Shown here one piece after another: positions 51,545 to 60,347 of a stretch of DNA of 64,000 nucleotides. Each line of letters opens with the position of its first letter. Within the stretch, counting starts at the first letter, position 1. Under the pieces are notes generated by a model that was not told the DNA's origin, did no database searches, and was given only the letters and a program-made list of their open reading frames with translations. The position numbers and the translations under genes are program-made. This DNA is from Pseudomonadota bacterium (GTDB lineage: Bacteria > Pseudomonadota > Alphaproteobacteria > Rhizobiales > Devosiaceae), in NCBI GenBank assembly GCA_023388175.1, contig JAEWGT010000002.1, positions 124,001-188,000 on the forward strand, given 5' to 3'.

Positions 51545-51570
51545 AATGCCGCCTCCGGGCGGCATTTTCT
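51545..51570 (+). terminator. Rho-independent terminator after the carbonic anhydrase gene
   Basis: AATGCCGCC at 51545-51553 pairs with GGCGGCATT at 51558-51566 around TCCG, followed by TTCTTT. The rest of the gap to 51880 (about 310 bases) contains no gene I can support; it should carry the promoter of the EF-hand gene. Confidence 0.85.
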
Positions 51571-51880
51571 TTGGCGCAAGCAAAGTCGCCACGCCGATGC
51601 CATGAAACTGCACTTTGCGCGCCACGATCGTGAACAGCTCTGAGCCTCGTTTATCGGCGTTTCATCCTCTCGCATCGCCGATCACAACTTCGAGAGCATA
51701 GGAAATCCTGTGCTTCGGCCCTGCCTCCAAATTGTCCCGACAATTGTCCGCCAGCGCCAAGGTCACGGCCATCCGGGGCCACAATGGGCAGCGATTGTCT
51801 GTCTCGCAGATCGCCGGAGAGTGATCTGCCGGTGCCCCAGGGCGCCGCTTCCTCCCAAAGTCAACATGGAGCTAACTCCC

Positions 51881-52129
51881 ATGAAGAAGATCATCCTGAC
51901 GTCCCTCTTTGCTCTCGGCCTGTCCACCGCGGCCATGGCGCAGGCAGCCACCGACTTCGTGTCGGTCGACACCGATGCCAGCGGCGGCGTTTCCTATGCT
52001 GAAGCCGTGGTCGCCTGGCCCGATCTGACTGAAGAGGCGTTTGCTGCCGCCGATGTGGATGGCAATGGCGAACTCTCGGCTGAAGAATATGACGCGCTCG
52101 TCGCGGCTTCCGCCACCCCGGCCAGCTAA
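51881..52129 (+). CDS. Secreted EF-hand protein (first of pair)
   Basis: The protein (82 residues) has a signal peptide (MKKIILTSLFALGLSTAAMA, cut after AQA). Two EF-hand loops follow: DTDASGGVSYAE and DVDGNGELSAEE, both with Asp/Asn ligands and the 12th-position Glu, so calcium binding is likely. Start at 51881 has GGAG 9 bases upstream. It acts in the periplasm or outside; partner unknown. Confidence 0.85.
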   Translation: MKKIILTSLFALGLSTAAMAQAATDFVSVDTDASGGVSYAEAVVAWPDLTEEAFAAADVDGNGELSAEEYDALVAASATPAS

Positions 52130-52160
52130 GGCCATTCTATCCGGCAACGGATAGTTCAGC

Positions 52161-52197
52161 CGGCCACTCCGAACGTCCCCGGAGTGGCCGCGGCTTT
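52161..52197 (+). terminator. Rho-independent terminator after the first EF-hand gene
   Basis: CGGCCACTCCG at 52161-52171 pairs with CGGAGTGGCCG at 52180-52190 around an 8-base loop; CGGCTTTTCTT follows. It separates the two EF-hand genes. Confidence 0.8.
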
Positions 52198-52241
52198 TCT
52201 TAATCTTGTGGGGTGTGTCCACCCCGAATCTGGAGACTTTC

Positions 52242-52550
52242 ATGCGCAGGATTGCCCTGGGCCTTTTCGCCCTGACACTTGCCGCGTCCACCGCCATGGC
52301 GCAGACCCCGCTCACCTTTGCGGAGGTCGATATCGATGGCAATGGCGAGCTCAGCTACGAGGAGCTCATTGCCGTCTGGCCCGACCTGACCCAAGAGGAG
52401 TTCGATCGCGCCGATGTCAATATGAGTGGCGGCCTCAGCCCCGACGAGCTCAACGCGCTCCAGCCCTCCACCCTGCCGGCGCCGGAGGCGGCGCCACCCG
52501 CCCTTAATGGCGGCGACATGCTTGAGCCGCAGACACTGCCCGGCCAGTAG
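52242..52550 (+). CDS. Secreted EF-hand protein (second of pair)
   Basis: The protein (102 residues) has a signal peptide (MRRIALGLFALTLAASTAMA) and two EF-hand loops, DIDGNGELSYEE and DVNMSGGLSPDE. The second has Met at position 4 and Ser at position 5, so its calcium affinity may be lower. A Pro/Ala-rich tail follows. It resembles the upstream neighbour in layout and arose by tandem duplication. Function unknown. Confidence 0.83.
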   Translation: MRRIALGLFALTLAASTAMAQTPLTFAEVDIDGNGELSYEELIAVWPDLTQEEFDRADVNMSGGLSPDELNALQPSTLPAPEAAPPALNGGDMLEPQTLPGQ

Positions 52551-52587
52551 GAATTTCAGGGGTCGCCATCCGGCGGCCCTTTTGCCT

Positions 52588-53469
52588 TTAATCCAGACGG
52601 ATCGGCGGCTCGCTTTTTCTCGCCTTCTTCAGCGTCACGATCAGGCCTGCGATCACCAGCAACGCACCGGCGATCTCGACCGGCGTCACCACTTCCCCCA
52701 GCACCAGATAGCCCGACGCCAGCCCGGTGATTGGCACCAGCAGCGTGAACGGCGCCACGATCGACGCCGGATGCCGGCCCAGCAGCCAGCTCCATATTGC
52801 GCCGCCCAAAAGGGTTGCCGGATAGGCCAGAAAGGCGATCAGCCCCGCATCGGACCACGAAAAACCGGCAAGAGCCGACGTGATGGCGGGCCAGCCCTCG
52901 GTCAGCAGCGATAGCATGAACAGCGGTATTGGCGCCGCCAACGCGCCCCAGACGGTAAAGGCCACGGCATTGACCTTGCCCGCCTTCTTGGTCAGCACAT
53001 TGGCCAGGCCCCAGCTGATGGCCGCGAGCAGGGTCAGCGACAGCGGCAACAGGCCCGCGCCTTCGATCCGCTCACTGGCAATCACCGCAATGCCGCCAAA
53101 GGCTACGGCAGCACCCATCACCTGGAACCGGCTCGGACGCTCGCCCAACAGCAGGAAAGCCAGCATCATGGTGAAGAAGGCCTGGGTCTGCAGCACGATG
53201 GAGGACAGGCCGGCCGGCATGCCCCAGGCCATGGAGAGATTGAGGAAGGCGTAGAGTGCAAAGCCGAAGCTGAGGCCGAAACCGACGACGATCCACCAGG
53301 GCGCTTTCGGCGGTCTGACAAAGAACACGGCGGGAATAGCCGCGGCAGCGAACCGCAAGGCCGCCGCGAGAATCGGCGGCAGCGCCTCGACGCTCAGTTT
53401 GATGACAACGAAATTGAAGCCCCAGATGGACACGACCAAGAGGGCCAGAAGAATGTGACGAAAGGGCAT
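52588..53469 (-). CDS. EamA/DMT-family transporter (second gene of pair)
   Basis: The protein (293 residues) has ten membrane helices in two EamA halves: ALLVVSIWGFNFVVIKLSVE at the start and SLTLLAAISWGLANVLTKKAG at the second half. DMT proteins export metabolites such as amino acids. Its ATG shares one base with the upstream stop (TGATG). The frame continues open upstream, but that part is the shadow of the first gene. Confidence 0.9.
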   Translation of the reverse strand: MPFRHILLALLVVSIWGFNFVVIKLSVEALPPILAAALRFAAAAIPAVFFVRPPKAPWWIVVGFGLSFGFALYAFLNLSMAWGMPAGLSSIVLQTQAFFTMMLAFLLLGERPSRFQVMGAAVAFGGIAVIASERIEGAGLLPLSLTLLAAISWGLANVLTKKAGKVNAVAFTVWGALAAPIPLFMLSLLTEGWPAITSALAGFSWSDAGLIAFLAYPATLLGGAIWSWLLGRHPASIVAPFTLLVPITGLASGYLVLGEVVTPVEIAGALLVIAGLIVTLKKARKSEPPIRLD

Positions 53470-54350
53470 CAGACAGCTGGCCTGCGTTTGATGAGGCGAG
53501 GGCCGAAGACATTGATGGCAAGACCGGCGAAAACCAGCGCACTGCCGGCCACCTCTATGGACGTGATGATTTCTCCTGCCAGCAGAAATGCAAAGCCAAT
53601 GCCGAAGACCGGAACCAGCAATGAAAACGGCGCGATGAGGCCCGCAGGATAGCGCTTGAGCAGATAGCTCCAGAGGCCAAAGCCGAGAAGCGTGGCCGCA
53701 TAGCCATTGAACAGCACGACCCCGACGCTCCTGAGGCTGAAATGGCTGAGGGCCGCGCCAATCGCCATTGGCCCTTCGATGAGCAGCGACAGCCCCACAA
53801 GTGGGATGATGGGCACGAGGCTCCCCCAGACCACGAAGGACAGCATGTCGATCTGCCCCGCCTTCTTGGAGGCGATATTGCCCACGCCCCAGAAAAAGGC
53901 GGCCAGCAAAACCATCGCCAGCGGCACGAGAGCGGCTATCTCGAAACGCTCGGTGGCGATGACACCGATGCCGGCAATCGCCACACAGGCCCCGAGCACC
54001 TGCACCGGTCCCAGTCGTTCCCCGAGAAACACCATGGCCAGGGCGAAGGTGAAAAAGGCCTGGGTCTGGATGATCAGCGAGGCCAGTCCGGCAGGCAGGC
54101 CCAACTTGATCGCCGAGAACAACAGCCCGAACTGGGCAAAGCCGATGGCCAGGCCATAGACCAGGAGCGTGCTGGCCTTCACCCGTGGCCGTCTGACGAA
54201 AAATACCATTGGCAATGCCGCGCACAGATAGCGCAAAGCCGTCAGAAAGAGCGGAGGAACCTCCTCCACGCCCCACTTGATCATCACGAAATTGAGGCCC
54301 CAGACCAGAACGACGAGCAACGCCAGGCAGAGATCACGGAGCGAAAGCAT
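53469..54350 (-). CDS. EamA/DMT-family transporter (first gene of pair)
   Basis: It is the same length (293 residues) and design as the next gene: CLALLVVLVWGLNFVMIKWG at the start, VLLAAFFWGVGNIASKKAGQ at the second half, ending IKRRPAV. The pair is a tandem duplication that may act as homo- or heterodimers. Substrate unknown. The gap 54351-54509 holds no gene; it contains the end region of asd transcription. Confidence 0.9.
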   Translation of the reverse strand: MLSLRDLCLALLVVLVWGLNFVMIKWGVEEVPPLFLTALRYLCAALPMVFFVRRPRVKASTLLVYGLAIGFAQFGLLFSAIKLGLPAGLASLIIQTQAFFTFALAMVFLGERLGPVQVLGACVAIAGIGVIATERFEIAALVPLAMVLLAAFFWGVGNIASKKAGQIDMLSFVVWGSLVPIIPLVGLSLLIEGPMAIGAALSHFSLRSVGVVLFNGYAATLLGFGLWSYLLKRYPAGLIAPFSLLVPVFGIGFAFLLAGEIITSIEVAGSALVFAGLAINVFGPRLIKRRPAV

Positions 54351-54509
54351 AGGATGTCCAGATGGCCGGCGCGCACCTGTCGCCGGCCTTGACGCAAGCC
54401 ATCTCAGGATTTGCCCGGCTTCGCAAGCCGGATGGCCAGGCTTTCGTCCTGCTGCATGAAGCCAGCTGATCCTGCCCTCAGCCAAGGGCAGGATCGGGTC
54501 AGTTCGGGA

Positions 54510-55550
54510 TCAGGCTGCCTTGCGGGCCACGAAACCCTTTTCGATCAGGGCTTCGGCGATCTGGATCGTATTGAGCGCCGCGCCCTTGCGCAGATTGTCC
54601 GAGACCACCCACATGGCGATGCCGTTCTCGACCGTCACATCTTCGCGGATGCGGCTGACATAGGTGTCATATTCACCCACCGTCTCGACCGGGGTCGCGT
54701 AGCCACCGGCCTCACGCTTGTCGAGCACGGATATGCCGGGCGCATCCCGCAGGGCGTCGCGCGCTTCATCGGCGCTGATCGGGTTCTCGAACTCGATATT
54801 GACGGCCTCGGAATGGCCGACAAACACCGGCACGCGCACAGCTGTGCAGGTCACCTTGATCTTGGGGTCGAGAATCTTCTTGGTTTCGGCCAGCACCTTC
54901 CATTCTTCCTTGGTGTAGCCGTCTTCCATGAACACATCGATATGCGGGATGACGTTGAAGGCGATCTGCTTGGGGAACTTCTGCGGGCTCGGGCTGTCAT
55001 TGACGAAAATGCCCTTGGTCTGGTTCCACAGCTCATCCACGCCTTCCTTGCCCGCGCCGGACACCGACTGATAGGTCGAGACGACGACGCGCTTGATCCT
55101 GGCGGCATCGTGAAGGGGCTTCAGCGCCACGACCAGCTGGGCGGTCGAACAATTGGGATTGGCGATAATGCCGGTGCGCTTGGGGTCGGCCAGCCAGCGA
55201 TCGAGCACATGCCCGTTCACTTCCGGCACGATCAGCGGCACATCAGAGTGGTAACGCCAATAGGAGGAATTATCGATCACGATCGCGCCCGCTGCGGCAA
55301 TCCTGGGCGCCCATTCCTTGGAAATGGAGCCGCCCGCCGACATGATGGCGAAATCCACTGTCGAGAAATCGAAATGCTGCAGGTCCTTTGCCTTCAGCAC
55401 CTTGTCGCCGAACGACAATTCCTTGCCGATCGAGCGGGAAGAAGCCAGCGCTATGACTTCGTCAGCCGGAAAATTACGCTCGGCCAGAATGTTGAGAACC
55501 TCGCGGCCCACATTCCCTGTGGCCCCGACGACAGCGACGCGATAACCCAT
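54510..55550 (-). CDS. asd: Aspartate-semialdehyde dehydrogenase
   Basis: It reduces aspartyl phosphate to aspartate semialdehyde, the branch point to lysine, diaminopimelate, threonine and methionine. VVGATGNVGREVL is the NADP-binding motif, the nucleophile is Cys in IANPNCSTAQ, and GHSEAVNIEFE carries the active-site His. The length of 346 residues is normal. The leader upstream (55551-55746) contains a Thr/Lys-rich ORF, suggesting regulation by end-product amino acids. Confidence 0.96.
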   Translation of the reverse strand: MGYRVAVVGATGNVGREVLNILAERNFPADEVIALASSRSIGKELSFGDKVLKAKDLQHFDFSTVDFAIMSAGGSISKEWAPRIAAAGAIVIDNSSYWRYHSDVPLIVPEVNGHVLDRWLADPKRTGIIANPNCSTAQLVVALKPLHDAARIKRVVVSTYQSVSGAGKEGVDELWNQTKGIFVNDSPSPQKFPKQIAFNVIPHIDVFMEDGYTKEEWKVLAETKKILDPKIKVTCTAVRVPVFVGHSEAVNIEFENPISADEARDALRDAPGISVLDKREAGGYATPVETVGEYDTYVSRIREDVTVENGIAMWVVSDNLRKGAALNTIQIAEALIEKGFVARKAA

Positions 55551-55653
55551 TTGAACTCCAGTCCCTTACCATTTCCGCCCCCCGCGCATCGATGAAACGA
55601 TGCGGCCGTGTCTTGTGCCTCTCCCCGTCGGGAGTGCGACCCGGGGAAAAGCG

Positions 55654-55746
55654 TCAGGCGGTTTTGGTGGTTTTAGTCATGGGCGCAGCGCCCCCGGCGA
55701 CGAGCCGGGTGGAGGCGGAGGCAGCAATGGAGCCGGTGCGAACCAT
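55654..55746 (-). CDS. Candidate Thr/Lys-rich leader peptide of asd
   Basis: A 30-codon ORF on the asd strand, 103 bases upstream of asd, ends MTKTTKTA: four Thr and two Lys codons in the last eight. The peptide may start at 55746 (MVRTGSIA) or at the internal ATG at 55680. A hairpin (CCCC-GTCG/CGAC-GGGG, within 55626-55649) and a second stem (GCATCG/CGATGC, 55589-55606) lie between it and asd. Thr and Lys are end products of the pathway asd feeds, as expected of an attenuation leader. No clear poly-U terminator is seen. Confidence 0.45.
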   Translation of the reverse strand: MVRTGSIAASASTRLVAGGAAPMTKTTKTA

Positions 55747-55865
55747 GACGAATGAATGCTTCCTATGGAAAAGCAGGACTTCTCATACGCTTATATAGGA
55801 AAGAGTCAATGCGCTTGCTCCCGTGCGGCCGGACGGGTAGGCCTGCCGTGACGAAAGGATCACAC

Positions 55866-57056
55866 ATGCCCGATTTCGATGTACTCATTCTGGGAGCAGG
55901 CGCTGCGGGCATGATGGCAGGCATCGAAGCCGCCCGGCGTGGTCGCAAGGTATTGGTGGTGGATCACGCGCGCGATCCGGGCGAAAAGATCCGCATTTCC
56001 GGCGGTGGTCGCTGCAATTTCACCAACGTGAACGCCACGCATACGGCCGGCCGCGAGCGCTTCCTCAGCAGCAATCCGCGTTTCGCGCTCTCGGCCCTGT
56101 CGCGCTACACGCCCGAAATGTTCATCGACAAGGTGAAGAAGAACGGCATCACCTTTCACGAGAAAACCCTCGGCCAGCTCTTCTGCGATGGCCCCGCAAC
56201 CCAGATCGTCGCCATGCTCACCCAGGAGCTGCGCCAGGCCGGGGCCAGTATCTGGACCGGCAGGCAGGTCGGTACCATCGAGCGCCTGGGCGATGATTTC
56301 GATGTCATGGTGGGTGATGGCCGCGTCACCGCATCCAGCCTCATCGTCGCCACTGGCGGCAAGTCCATCCCCAAGATGGGCGCGACGGGTCTCGCCTATG
56401 ACATTGCCCGCCAGTTCGGCCTCAACGTCACCGAAACCCGCCCTGCCCTCGTGCCGCTCATGTTCGAGCCCGGCGCGCTGGAAAAGCTGAAACCGCTGGC
56501 CGGTGTCTCCACCAATGCCATTGTCAGCTATGGCAAGACCAGGTTCGAGGAAGCGCTGCTTTTCACCCATCGCGGCCTTTCCGGCCCCTCTATCCTGCAG
56601 ATTTCGTCCTATTGGCGGGAGGGCGGCCCGATCTCGGTCGACCTGCTCCCCGGCGAGGATGCCATGGATTTCCTCCGCGCCGCCCGCAAGGCCAGCCCGA
56701 AGCTCCACATCCAGACCATTCTGTCTGAAAAACTGCCCAAGCGCCTCGCCCAGCTCATCGGCGAAATCATCGACCAGCCCGGCATGATCGGCGACCTTTC
56801 CGACAAAAAGCTCCAGGCTGCCGCCGATGTGGTGGGGAACTGGACCTTGAAGCCCGTCGGCTCGGAAGGCTATCGCACCGCCGAAGTCACCCTTGGCGGC
56901 ATCGACACCAAGGATCTCGACGCAAAGACCATGGCCGCGCGCACTGTGCCGGGTCTTTATTTTGTCGGTGAGGCAGTCGATGTCACCGGCTGGCTGGGCG
57001 GCTACAATTTCCAGTGGGCGTGGGCCTCAGGCTGGGCGGCAGGTCAGGCCGCCTAG
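55866..57056 (+). CDS. BaiN/HI0933-family FAD-dependent oxidoreductase
   Basis: The protein (396 residues) opens with the FAD motif LILGAGAAGMMAGIEAARRG, then KIRISGGGRCNFTN, LFCDGPATQIV, VATGGKSIPKMG and the C-terminal AEVTLGGIDTKDLD and GGYNFQWAWASGWAAGQ, all signatures of the HI0933-like family. It is named after BaiN, a bile-acid enzyme in gut clostridia, but its role elsewhere is unknown. Start at 55866 with AAAGGA upstream. It converges with the PagL-like gene with a 4-base overlap. Confidence 0.92.
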   Translation: MPDFDVLILGAGAAGMMAGIEAARRGRKVLVVDHARDPGEKIRISGGGRCNFTNVNATHTAGRERFLSSNPRFALSALSRYTPEMFIDKVKKNGITFHEKTLGQLFCDGPATQIVAMLTQELRQAGASIWTGRQVGTIERLGDDFDVMVGDGRVTASSLIVATGGKSIPKMGATGLAYDIARQFGLNVTETRPALVPLMFEPGALEKLKPLAGVSTNAIVSYGKTRFEEALLFTHRGLSGPSILQISSYWREGGPISVDLLPGEDAMDFLRAARKASPKLHIQTILSEKLPKRLAQLIGEIIDQPGMIGDLSDKKLQAAADVVGNWTLKPVGSEGYRTAEVTLGGIDTKDLDAKTMAARTVPGLYFVGEAVDVTGWLGGYNFQWAWASGWAAGQAA

Positions 57057-57631
57057 AACTTCCAGCCTACGCGCAGGCCGAAATTTGACAGGCCGTCATT
57101 CTCGGCACACCAGCCATTGTTGGAAATATGCTCATAGGTCAGCGTCGCGGTGACATTTTCGCTGGCATTCACGCCAACGCCGAAGCGCTCGTAGAAATTG
57201 ACCCGGCAGCCGAAATTCTTCTGCGGATCGGGCGCCCCGAACAGATTGCCGTCATGCAGGGCTGCGCCGAAACTGCCCTCAAGGTAGAAGGGCGTGTCGA
57301 AAACCGGCAATTGCCAGGTCAGCCCCGCATGGACGAGGCTTTCCATGCCGGCCAAGTTGATGGTCGCACCCACTTCCGGGCGCGGCGAACCCAGCCAGCG
57401 CAACAGATCTGCATCGGGCGTGGTAAACAGCACATCGGCGCTGAAACTCTCCACCGCCTGCAGATCCCATTCATCGATCATGAACGGCAGAGCGGCATAG
57501 TGGACGTCATAGGCATGAATGCCCAGACGCACTTCGTCCACGATTCCGGCCAGCGCAAACCGATCTGCGGCGGCAGCCGGCGCGAGACCAGCCAGCACTC
57601 CCGCAAAAACCAGGCCGGCACGCAAAATCAT
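57053..57631 (-). CDS. Acyloxyacyl hydrolase (PagL-like lipid A 3-O-deacylase)
   Basis: The protein (192 residues) has a signal peptide (MILRAGLVFAGVLAGLAP, cut near AAAA) and alternating beta-barrel strands ending in Phe (WKF), the outer-membrane sorting signal. YEHISNNG carries the PagL catalytic His-x-Ser. It would remove a 3-linked acyl chain from lipid A. Two Cys (CRVNF and WCAEN) are unusual but may form a disulfide. The ATG at 57631 has GGAG 5 bases upstream. Confidence 0.87.
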   Translation of the reverse strand: MILRAGLVFAGVLAGLAPAAAADRFALAGIVDEVRLGIHAYDVHYAALPFMIDEWDLQAVESFSADVLFTTPDADLLRWLGSPRPEVGATINLAGMESLVHAGLTWQLPVFDTPFYLEGSFGAALHDGNLFGAPDPQKNFGCRVNFYERFGVGVNASENVTATLTYEHISNNGWCAENDGLSNFGLRVGWKF

Positions 57632-57752
57632 TGTCACTCCTACAGCGTCTCAAGCTAGTGCTGAAATAAGACATGAACGCGGCGAGGGTTCCGGCACTGG
57701 AAATTCATCGGCAAATACCGATATAGACCAGACCACCGATCCGGAGTTTGCC

Positions 57753-58781
57753 ATGTCTGCCCCCTTTGCCCTGTCGCTGCAGGACCTCGCCCCGATTGCC
57801 GAGGGCGTTTCCACCCCTGAGGCCATGGCCGAGACGGTTCGTCTGGCTGAGACCGCCGATGCGCTGGGCTATACGCGGCTCTGGTATGCCGAGCACCATG
57901 GCATGCCCTCGATTGCCTCGTCGGTGCCGGAAATCCTCATTGGCAGCGCCGCCGCGGCCACGAAGGGCATTCGCGTCGGCTCTGGTGGCGTCATGCTGCT
58001 CAACCATGCGCCCTTGCGCATCGCCGAAGCCTATCGCACGCTCGAAGCGCTGCATCCGGGTCGCATCGATCTGGGTATCGGCCGCGCGCCGGGCGGTGAT
58101 GGCTATGCCATGCGCGCCCTGCGCAGTGGCGGCGGCGAAGAATTTTCCGCCTATCTCGCCGAATTGATGGCCTTCGACGAAGAGAGCTTTCCCCCTGACC
58201 ACCCGTTTTCGCGTGTGCCGGTTTCCCCCGGCGGCGTGTCCCTGCCGCCCAAATGGCTGCTCGGCTCGTCAGGCGCCAGCGCCGACGCCGCCGGCCAGTT
58301 GGGCTTTGGCTATGCCTTCGCCGCCCATTTCAGCCATAGCCCGGCCGCTCCCGCTTTCGCCGCCTATCGTCGCGCCTTCCAGCCATCGGCCGCTTTCCCC
58401 GAACCGCGCACAATTCTGTGCCTCTCGGTCATCTGCGCGCCAACCGAAGAGGAGGCGAAATATCTCTCTATTTCCCAGTCGGTAAACTGGGCCCGCTTCG
58501 TCACGGGCGAACAGCGGCAGCTGACTTCGCCCGAAAAGGCGCTTGCGCACCAGCTGACCCCCGCCCAGCAACAGGTGATCGACCAGCAGTCGAGCCTCTG
58601 GCTGGTTGGGGACCCGGCGCAGATGGCCGGAGCGATTTCGGAAAAGGCCCGCGCCGCCGGGGCCGACGAGGTCATGATAACCACGACCATTCATTCCTAT
58701 GAGCTGCGCCGCCGCTCCTATGCGCTGCTCGCCGACGCCCTGGGAATTGCCCCGCGCGTTATATCCTCAGCCACACATTAA
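57753..58781 (+). CDS. LLM-class flavin-dependent oxidoreductase (luciferase-like)
   Basis: The protein (342 residues) has the bacterial luciferase-like TIM-barrel patterns of the MsnO8/YhbW group: LSLQDLAPIAEG, YTRLWYAEHHGMPSIASSVPE (in pieces), GSGGVMLLNHAPLRIAE, HPGRIDLGIGRAPGGD and LLGSSGASADAAGQLGFGYAFA. FMN-dependent monooxygenase activity is expected, substrate unknown. Start at 57753 after CCGGAG. Confidence 0.92.
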   Translation: MSAPFALSLQDLAPIAEGVSTPEAMAETVRLAETADALGYTRLWYAEHHGMPSIASSVPEILIGSAAAATKGIRVGSGGVMLLNHAPLRIAEAYRTLEALHPGRIDLGIGRAPGGDGYAMRALRSGGGEEFSAYLAELMAFDEESFPPDHPFSRVPVSPGGVSLPPKWLLGSSGASADAAGQLGFGYAFAAHFSHSPAAPAFAAYRRAFQPSAAFPEPRTILCLSVICAPTEEEAKYLSISQSVNWARFVTGEQRQLTSPEKALAHQLTPAQQQVIDQQSSLWLVGDPAQMAGAISEKARAAGADEVMITTTIHSYELRRRSYALLADALGIAPRVISSATH

Positions 58782-58837
58782 CATCTTCTTGGTTAAATCG
58801 GTTTAGCCTGAGCGTCCTCCCCGGGGACCCGATCATC

Positions 58838-59995
58838 TTGTCGCTCAGTGCCGCAGCCGTTGCGCTCGCCATCACCATCTTCATTGCGGGCCTGTTCGCC
58901 GCCGCCTTCGGAATCATTGCCTTCCATCATCGCCCGGCGCCGGGGGCGGCCTGGCTTTCGGCGGGCTACGGCACCGGCATGCTTGCCCCTCTGCTGGAAT
59001 TTGCCCTGCCCTACCAGAGCGATCATCGTCTGGTCAGCTTCGCCATCTTTACTATTCTTCTCTGGGCACTGGCCGCCTTCGTCATCGGACTGGCCCACCA
59101 CTACAGATTGCAGCGCCCCTGGCGGCTCCTTGCCGTCCTGACGATAGGGGCCATGCTGACCAATCTATTTGTTCTGGAGATGCCGCGCGACAGCCTGCTG
59201 CGCGGATTTCTCTATCAGGGCCCCTATATGCTGTTGCAAGCGCTGGGCGTATTTACATTGCTCGGCAACAGGAACTGGCGCGCGCTCGATCTGGGTCTGC
59301 TGGCCACCCTGGTGGTGTCGAGCCTGCATTTTCTGTTCAAGCCAATCCTTGCGCACCTGATGGGATCGGGCGTGGCGCCACAATCCTATCTCGCCACCAA
59401 TTATGCAGCCTATTCGCAATCGCTGGGCGCGATGTTGGTTGTTACCAGCGGTCTGATGATGCTGCTCATCATCCTGCGCGACAGAACTGCCGATATGACG
59501 GCGCGGTCCCAGACGGACGCGCTGACCGGGCTGCTGAACCGGCGAGGCTTCGAGGACCGTGCTGACAAGGCCATTCTCGAGACAACCCGCACGGGTTGCA
59601 CCGCCACGATGATCGTCGCCGACATTGACCGTCTGCGATCGATCAATGAACGCTTTGGCGATACCGGCGGCGACAGGGCGATTATGGCCTTTGCCGGTCT
59701 GTTGCAGGACGGGGGCGAGCCCAATGCCATTGCCGGCCGCATGAGTGGCGAAGATTTCGCAATTCTTCTGCCCGGTGCCAATCCGATGACCGGCAAGCTC
59801 TATTCCGAGACGGTGCGCGTCGCCTTTGCCGGGCTCAAGGCGGCAAGCCATGGTCTGGACAGCCAGACGAGCGCCTCGTTCGGCATTGCCAGCCTGCGGC
59901 CCGGCGACACCTTGTCAGACCTGCTGCGCCGCGCCGAAATCGCGCTTTATCAGGCCAAGACCGAGGGCGGTAACCGGGCCTGTCTGTTCATGTAA
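58838..59995 (+). CDS. Membrane-bound GGDEF-domain protein with altered motif
   Basis: The protein (385 residues) starts at a TTG with TCCCCGGGG-type sequence rather than a strong ribosome-binding site. About six membrane helices (5-205) precede a GGDEF domain: TDALTGLLNRRGFED, VADIDRLRSINERFGDTGGD, and at the active-site position SGEDF instead of GG[DE]EF. Gly at position 1 is Ser and the third acidic pair is Glu-Asp. It may be weakly active, inactive, or a c-di-GMP/GTP sensor. Confidence 0.87.
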   Translation: MSLSAAAVALAITIFIAGLFAAAFGIIAFHHRPAPGAAWLSAGYGTGMLAPLLEFALPYQSDHRLVSFAIFTILLWALAAFVIGLAHHYRLQRPWRLLAVLTIGAMLTNLFVLEMPRDSLLRGFLYQGPYMLLQALGVFTLLGNRNWRALDLGLLATLVVSSLHFLFKPILAHLMGSGVAPQSYLATNYAAYSQSLGAMLVVTSGLMMLLIILRDRTADMTARSQTDALTGLLNRRGFEDRADKAILETTRTGCTATMIVADIDRLRSINERFGDTGGDRAIMAFAGLLQDGGEPNAIAGRMSGEDFAILLPGANPMTGKLYSETVRVAFAGLKAASHGLDSQTSASFGIASLRPGDTLSDLLRRAEIALYQAKTEGGNRACLFM

Positions 59996-60006
59996 CTGCC
60001 GCACCC

Positions 60007-60285
60007 TCAGTTCATGGACTGCCGGGACACAAGATCGCATTGGCCCGTCGGCTGCACGCGCAGGGCCAGTTGCTGACGATCGAGCTCGGCCAGCCACGCC
60101 ACCCACGAGCATGGGCTCATGCCGACATCCTCCCGGCCTTCCGCATCATGGGAAAAACGCAGGGTCAGCTTGGCGCGCACGTCCCCGGCACTATTGCGGA
60201 TCCGGCTTATCGCCGGGCTGCCCTTGCGATCGGCCACCCAGTTCCTGATATCCCGATGCCGGGTAAGCATATGCGTTTCTGTCAT
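60007..60285 (-). CDS. Hypothetical protein
   Basis: The protein (92 residues) starts at an ATG with a perfect AGGAGG ribosome-binding site 6 bases upstream. It opens TETHMLTRHRDIRNWVADRKG and contains GSPAISRIRNSAGDVRAKLTLRF and a WVAWLAELDRQQLALRV stretch (shown in parts). Basic and soluble, with no membrane helix. I do not recognise a characterised family. It sits alone between the GGDEF gene and the ClpP-like gene. Confidence 0.75.
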   Translation of the reverse strand: MTETHMLTRHRDIRNWVADRKGSPAISRIRNSAGDVRAKLTLRFSHDAEGREDVGMSPCSWVAWLAELDRQQLALRVQPTGQCDLVSRQSMN

Positions 60286-60347
60286 TTTGGCCTCCTCGCT
60301 GTTTCAGCGAAACGGCCTGCCTGACCGGGGGTTCCGGCCGCGCCTGC

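Noticed and set aside
52588..54276. A 562-codon minus-strand frame joining the EamA region
   Set aside because: Only the part from 53469 downward encodes an EamA protein; the upstream part is out of frame with the first EamA gene, which has its own complete ORF.
55592..55798. A 68-codon plus-strand ORF between asd and the BaiN-like gene
   Set aside because: It has no ribosome-binding site or recognisable domain and runs antisense to the asd leader; the minus-strand leader ORF fits better.
58781..58812. Possible CtrA site (TTAA...TTAA) before the GGDEF gene
   Set aside because: The half-sites are 11 bases apart, not 7.
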